Assembly (NCBI GenBank): GCA_963693085.1
Contig: OY856409.1
Location: 1,539,463,072 to 1,539,527,071, forward strand
Reading direction: 5' to 3'
DNA from: Alisma plantago-aquatica
Taxonomy: Eukaryota; Streptophyta; Magnoliopsida; Alismatales; Alismataceae
Length of the DNA: 64,000 nt
Every line of letters begins with the position of its first letter. Position 1 is the stretch's first letter. The position numbers and the translations under genes were made by a program. The notes below the pieces were generated by a model. It saw nothing but the letters and a program-made list of their open reading frames with translations, was not told where the DNA came from and searched no databases. Of this stretch, positions 59,197 to 64,000 are shown one piece after another.

Positions 59197-60540
59197 ATGT
59201 CTAGAAAACATGGAGAACATGCTGAGAGTAGTGTAGTTGCACCAACAGGTGGTTCCAGGTGGCAGGAGAGAGTAGATGGAGTGCCTAAATTGCCTTAGAT
59301 TGACCCAAAAATTGTATCCAACCCCGCCTTTTAGTCTATGTTGGGACATTTTATGGCTACAATTTTGCATATGGCGAATAGGGTGCACATACCTAAAGCA
59401 AGGGCATCTATTACCAATGTGGAGTCCCAGGGTTCTGGGAAGATCTTTGAGAGGTTGTGACACATTGGAGCATTGGATTATGTGGGTACGACACACCCGA
59501 CAGATGCAAATATGTCACTGACTGAGATGGAGAAGGGTCTTTAAGATCCTCAATATCCCTAAAGAGGATAAGGTGAAGCACGCGGTGTACCTGTTAAAAG
59601 GTAGTGTTGGCCATTGGTGGGCCATCAAGGAGGATAAGAGGCCTAGAGTGGTGATCAATTGGGAGGAGTTTCGGTGGGGGTTTGTGAGTCAATACTTCCC
59701 AGAGACATACTGTGATGAGAAGATCTCACAATTTAAGAAAATCTGGTAGGGATCTATGACGATCTATGTGTATGAAGCCAAGTTCATGAAACTTCTAAGG
59801 TTTTACCCACACATGGCTGCGATAGATAAGGAGAGGATATGAAGTTTTGAGAAGGGTTTGAGTACAGAGTTGACAATAATGGAGTAAGATTTGGACAAAT
59901 GGGAGGCGTTTGCCATGTTAGCAGAATTTATGAGAAGAATAGAGTGGTCAGAAATAGAGAAGCATGATGTGAATGCCAAGAAAAGATCGATACAGTTTTT
60001 GGGCAAGTCCTCTGGAGGCTTCAAGAAACCTAGGTTTTCAACACCTCAATCACACTAGAAGTCAGTGGCTGAGTCTCAGTTATTGCCTAGCAAGGGCAGA
60101 GACTGTATCTTTTTGCCAATAGGAGCTCACAGTGTGGCCTCAGTATTAGTGATGGGGTCATCTAGGCTATAGTTTGACAAAAGGAACTATTATAAGTGTG
60201 GAAAACAAGGGCATCTGAGGATGTTTTGCCTAGTGAAAAATGAGGAGGTGACACAATAGCCGATACAGAGTCAGCAAGGGTTGCAACAATGGCAGTTCAG
60301 CATAAGTGGAGGCATAGGACGTGATCAGACATCATACGAAGGATCATCTAGACAATCCAACATAGGATAGACATGACAACATGCAACATCTTGATTCTAT
60401 GCTACGAGTCAGGTGGAGGGAGTAGTAAATCCATGGGTCGCGACAGGTCAGATGGAGTTATTTCATTCTAATTTGTCTTCTTCCTACTATATATCTATTT
60501 TGGTTGACCCAGATGCAACACACTCTTTATCACTAGAGAA
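59197..60540 (+). pseudogene. Gypsy gag and start of protease
   Basis: ATG at 59197 (M-S-R-K-H-G). A one-base frameshift near 59537 lies inside the E-M-E-K segment. After it the gag domain reads on (Y-L-L-K-G-S-V-G-H-W-W near 59590-59620; F-V-S-Q-Y-F-P near 59680-59700). The zinc knuckle at about 60187-60230 has Tyr for its first Cys (Y-Y-K-C-G-K-Q-G-H-L-R-M-F-C). The protease start near 60500-60525 is D-P-D-A-T-H-S, where the family has a Gly before A-T-H-S. Many stops, most of them TAG. Gag would build the particle; protease would cut the polyprotein. Confidence 0.85.
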
Positions 60541-62160
60541 GTGATAGCTAGCTATTCTTTGCATGTCAGTCATAGATTCGACAGTCTTCATTTTGAAACC
60601 CTCTCATTAGTTCTGCCGAGTTAGGGGAGGTGTGTCCATCCTACATTCTTTATTTCTCAGGATGCAACATTTAAATGGACCTTATACCACTTGACATGCA
60701 CGGATTTGATGTGATCCTTAGGATGGATAATTTGGAGAAGTACTAGGGGGTCTTGGACTATAGTTCCAAGATGGTGATTTTTTTGATGATGATGTTTCAT
60801 GGGTCTTCCAAGGAGATAGGAAGATTCGTCCAATGTGTCTAGTGTCAATGATGATAGCGAAGAGGTCGATGAGGTAGGGGTGTGAGGCTTTTCTTGAACA
60901 TGTGGTGGATACCAAGGTGAGGAGTCCTCTTATCTAGGATGTACCAGTTTTCCAAGAGTTTGGATATGTGTTTCTTGATGAGTTTCTCAGTGATCCCCCT
61001 CTACGAGTGATTGATTTTGAGATCAATATGATTCCTAGTACACAGACAATACACCGTACATGATGGCACCAGTTGATATGGAGGAGTTGAAGAAGAAGTT
61101 ATAGAAGCTACAAGAGAAGGGCTTTATCAGATTGAGCACTTCCCTTAGGGGTGCTCCCATGTTGTTTGTCAATAAGAAATATGGATCTATGAGGTTATGC
61201 ATCGATTATTGGAAGTTGAACAAGGTGACAATCAAGACAAGTACTCATTGTAACAGATAGACGATTTGTTTGATCAGTTGAGAGGTGTCTTAGTGTTCTC
61301 TAAGATAGACTTGAGGTTAGGATACCATCATTTGTCGATCAAGGTGGATGACATACCCAAGTAAGCTTCCAAAACTAGGTATGATCCCTACGAGTTTGTT
61401 GTTATGCCATTTGGGTTGACCAATGCACCAACAACATTCATGGACCTGATGAACAAGGTGTTCCAACCTTAACTTGAAAAATTCATAGTTGTGTTCATCA
61501 ATGACATACTATATACTCCAGAGATGTCCAATAGCATGAGCAGCATCTACGACAGGCGTCGACTTTGTTGAGACATTATAAGTTGTATGTCAAGTTCATC
61601 AAGTGTGAGTTCCAGCTGAAAGAGGTGTCTTTCCTTGGGCATGTGATATCTACTTAAGGTGTTCATATGGATCCTAAGAAGATTGAGTCAGTGTTAGAGT
61701 GAGATAAGGCTAAGACACCAATAGATGTTTGTAGTTCCTAGGTCTTGAAGGCTACTACAAGAGGTTTATAAAGAATTTCAGCATTGTGGCATTAACCCTA
61801 ATGAAGATGACGAGGAAAGGTGTACCATTTGTCTAGGATGAAAAGTGTTAGCTTTATTTCTAGCTCTTGAAGTAGAATCTGACTAGTGCACCAGTGTTGG
61901 TTCTACTAGAACAAGGGAAAGGTTAGATCATTCTATGTGATGCATAGAATGGTTTGGGTTGTGTGCTAATGCATGATAAAAATATGATTTCTTTTGCATC
62001 ACGACAGCTTAAGAAACACGAGGAGAGCTACCCAACACATGATCTAGAGCTTGTAATGTGGTCCATGCTTTGAAGATATGGAGACACTACCTTTATTTTG
62101 AGAAGTTTCATATCTTCACTGACCATAAGAACCTACAATACATCTTCTCTAAGGTGGATT
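60541..62160 (+). pseudogene. Gypsy protease-reverse transcriptase region, degenerate
   Basis: RT motifs in order: E-K-G-F-I-R, then [10 protein letters not shown] near 61150-61180, C-I-D-Y-W-K-L-N near 61198-61225 (usual Arg is Trp), M-P-F-G-L-T-N-A-P near 61400-61430, and F-I-N-D-I near 61494-61508. In the last, the first active-site Asp is Asn (61500-61502). RNase H begins after about 61860. Stops and frame changes run throughout. The element cannot make RT. Confidence 0.83.
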
Positions 62161-63860
62161 TGAATATGTAGAAGTGACATTGGGTGGAGTTGATTAAAGA
62201 TTATGATTGCAACATAGACTACCATCTAGGGAAGGCAAACATGGTGGAAGATGCCTTGAGCAGGAAGTCTTCTTCATCATCATTTGTTAATAAAGCACAA
62301 TTATGTTCCTTGGTGTGCCATAAGGGAGACATGTTTGTGTCTCTTCATGAGATGAAAGTGAAGTTAGAAGTATCCTTGTTGGCTAGTTTTCTAGCACAGT
62401 TATAGGTGAAGCCTACGTTGAGGTTGTAGATTAGATTTGCATAGCGTGATGATACTGTGATACAGTAGTTTTGAGCAGAGTTTGGCAGTGAGAAGCATGA
62501 TGGATTCCATGAGTCAGAGGATGGGATAGTGTGTTCTCATGGTAGAGTAGTGGTTCCTAATGTTGACAATTTGAGGAAGTTGGTTCTAGAAGAGGCTCAC
62601 TCATCCATGTAAGCTAGGCATCTAGGTAGTACCAAGATGTATCATAATCTGAAATACCTATATTGGTGGCATGGCTCGAAGCATGACATTGCTAAGTTTG
62701 TAGCAAGGTGTCCTATGTGTCAACAGGTCAAGGTTGAACATCAGAAGACTTTTGGGATGTTACAATTGTTGCCTATTCCATAGTGGAAATGGGATTATAT
62801 CACTATGGACTTTGTGGTTGGGCTTCCTAATATAGCCAGAGGTCATGATTCCATCTAGGTGATAGTGGACATGTTGACCAAGTCAGCATACTTCCTTCCC
62901 ATGAGGACATCATATATAGTTGAGAAGTTGGGACATGTGTATGTTGACAAGATAGTTTGTTTGCATGGTATCCTAGTGACAATAGTATCTGAAAGAGGTC
63001 CTCATTTTACCATTCATTTTTGGGAGCATCTGCACACAACCATGGGTACGTAGTTGAGGTTTAGTACAATGTTTCACCCACAAAGAGATGGTTAGACTGA
63101 GAGGACTATTTAGACCATAGAGGATTTGTTGAAAGCTTGTGTTTTAGTTTTTGGGCAGTTCAGATGTACACCTAAACTTGATAGAGTTTTCTTATAACAA
63201 TAGTTGTATGAGGAGTATCTACATGGCACCTTATAGGGCTTTGTATGGGAGACGTTGTAGATCTCCGTTATGTTGGTATGAAATGGACGATTATTAGCTT
63301 TTGGGTCCTGATCTTGTACAGAAGAAAACAAAGAAGATTAAGATGATACAACAACAGTTGAAGGCAGCCCAGGATGGGAAGAAGTCTTATTTTGATAATC
63401 ATCATAGGCTATTGGAGTTCCAAGTAGGAGATAAGGTGTACCTCAAGGTCTCTCCTTGGAAAGGCATGCTAAGGTTTGGGAAGAAGGGTAAGTTGTCTCC
63501 CAAGTATATGGGGCCTTATGCTATGGTGACGTGTGTTGGGAAAGTGGATTATAGGTTGGAGTTCCCACATGAGTTACACATGTTGCATCTGGTTTTTCAT
63601 GTATCAATGTTGTGCAAGTGTCACCGTGACACATAGTTGGTGATGCAGCATGTGGAGGTTGAGTTAGAAGAGGATGTATCATATGTAGAAGGTCTTGTGT
63701 TGATCTTGGATCAAAGGGAAGAAGTTGAAGAAGAAGGATATTATGTTGTTTAAGGTTTTCTAGCATCATCGTGGCATGGAGGAAGCAAAATGGGAGTTGT
63801 AGGATGAGATTCTTAGGAAGTATCCGTCTCTTTTCACATAGGATTTTGGAGGCAAAATGC
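62161..63860 (+). pseudogene. Gypsy RNase H, integrase and chromodomain-like tail
   Basis: RNase H ends with the A-N-M-V-E-D-A-L-S-R motif at 62230-62270. Integrase zinc region at about 62590-62730 keeps its H-H-C-C (F-V-A-R-C-P-M-C). In the core (62760-63140) the first Asp is present (M-D-F-V) but the second is Glu (S-E-R-G-P). The C-terminal domain is an open frame at 63301-63636 with V-S-P-W-K-G-M-L-R-F-G-K-K-G-K-L. A frame-broken chromodomain-like end follows (about 63650-63850). In 62160-63120 I count ten TAG, two TGA and one TAA in the reading frame. Integrase would insert element DNA, and a chromodomain would direct it to heterochromatin. Confidence 0.85.
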
Positions 63861-63878
63861 TTGTTAGGGGTTTATGGT

Positions 63879-64000
63879 TGTAAGACTCCTGACCTAACTT
63901 AGTCCTTAATCTTACTTTATTTGCTTAAAGAGTTGATTTAAACCTTAATCTAATCGAGTGAGGAGCTTTAATAATATGTGACATGCTTAGTTTTCAGTTT
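63879..64000 (+). repeat. Start of the gypsy 3' LTR
   Basis: TGTAAGACTCCTGACC, then sequence matching 46921-47040, including ATGTGACATGCTTAG-like text. The rest lies outside the window. Confidence 0.85.

Larger units (their letters stand above)
46921..64000 (+). mobile_element. Gypsy chromovirus, interrupted and dead, running past the window
   Basis: 5' LTR 46921-59071 (interrupted), PBS 59078, gag-pol 59197-63860, and 3' LTR from 63879. Without the insert the 5' LTR is about 4.0 kb. The start TGTAAGACCC and the 3' copy TGTAAGACTCCTGACC agree. The element sits in the minus-strand gypsy pol fragment; AACTT at 46916-46920 is the expected left duplication, the right one being outside the window. 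Integrase C-terminus and a chromodomain-like tail place it among the chromoviruses, which commonly have long LTRs. Confidence 0.88.

Overview
This is a stretch of a large, repeat-rich nuclear genome of a land plant, most likely a flowering plant; I cannot name the species. The evidence is stacked Ty1/copia and Ty3/gypsy LTR retrotransposons primed by initiator-Met tRNA (TGGTATCAGAGCC sites), a CACTA DNA transposon, AT-rich sequence, and one plant-style endomembrane gene. There is no bacterial gene organisation, rRNA, CRISPR array or convincing tRNA gene.

Layout: (1) 1-14175 is a copia element (A), broken by a second related element (B, 2001-10454) that landed in A's gag. B has 2.2-kb LTRs, a gag frame that is open apart from one stop, and a pol decayed beyond use, so it is a TR-GAG-like non-autonomous element. 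A deletion then fused B's 3' LTR to A's integrase. (2) 14180-14932 is the 3' tip and LTR of a third relative (D). (3) 15560-21450 is an old copia pol remnant split by a 4863-bp solo LTR (16111-20973) with a perfect TAGAT duplication; the solo LTR carries two arrays of short palindromes. (4) 21761-23758 (minus) is the only convincing host gene, a 665-residue nine-pass TM9SF/EMP70 protein whose coding region is one exon, with a likely intron in its 5' UTR. (5) 26830-37591 (minus) is a degenerate copia element split by element C (28667-35697), which has 3.1-kb LTRs around only 829 bp and a perfect ACTCT duplication. (6) 38638-41386 is a deleted CACTA transposon with a transposase-associated domain remnant. 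(7) 42400-46920 (minus) is the 3' part of a gypsy element. (8) 46921-64000 is a gypsy chromovirus with a 4.0-kb 5' LTR, interrupted by an 8.1-kb reversed non-autonomous LTR element (48800-56941, GTTTT duplication). Its gag-pol is dead and its 3' LTR runs off the window.

Apart from the TM9SF gene nothing here looks like a functioning host gene. The record is one of successive insertions: the three target duplications with both copies visible, and the coding sequence resuming on the far side of inserts, fix the order of events. The dead elements carry a methylation-type mutation signature: stops are mostly TAG at former CAG or CTGG sites, and zinc-knuckle cysteines have become tyrosine in former CTG context. 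The least ordinary items are the gag-only element B, the palindrome arrays inside LTRs, element C, and the TM9SF protein with an altered C-terminal COPI-binding motif.
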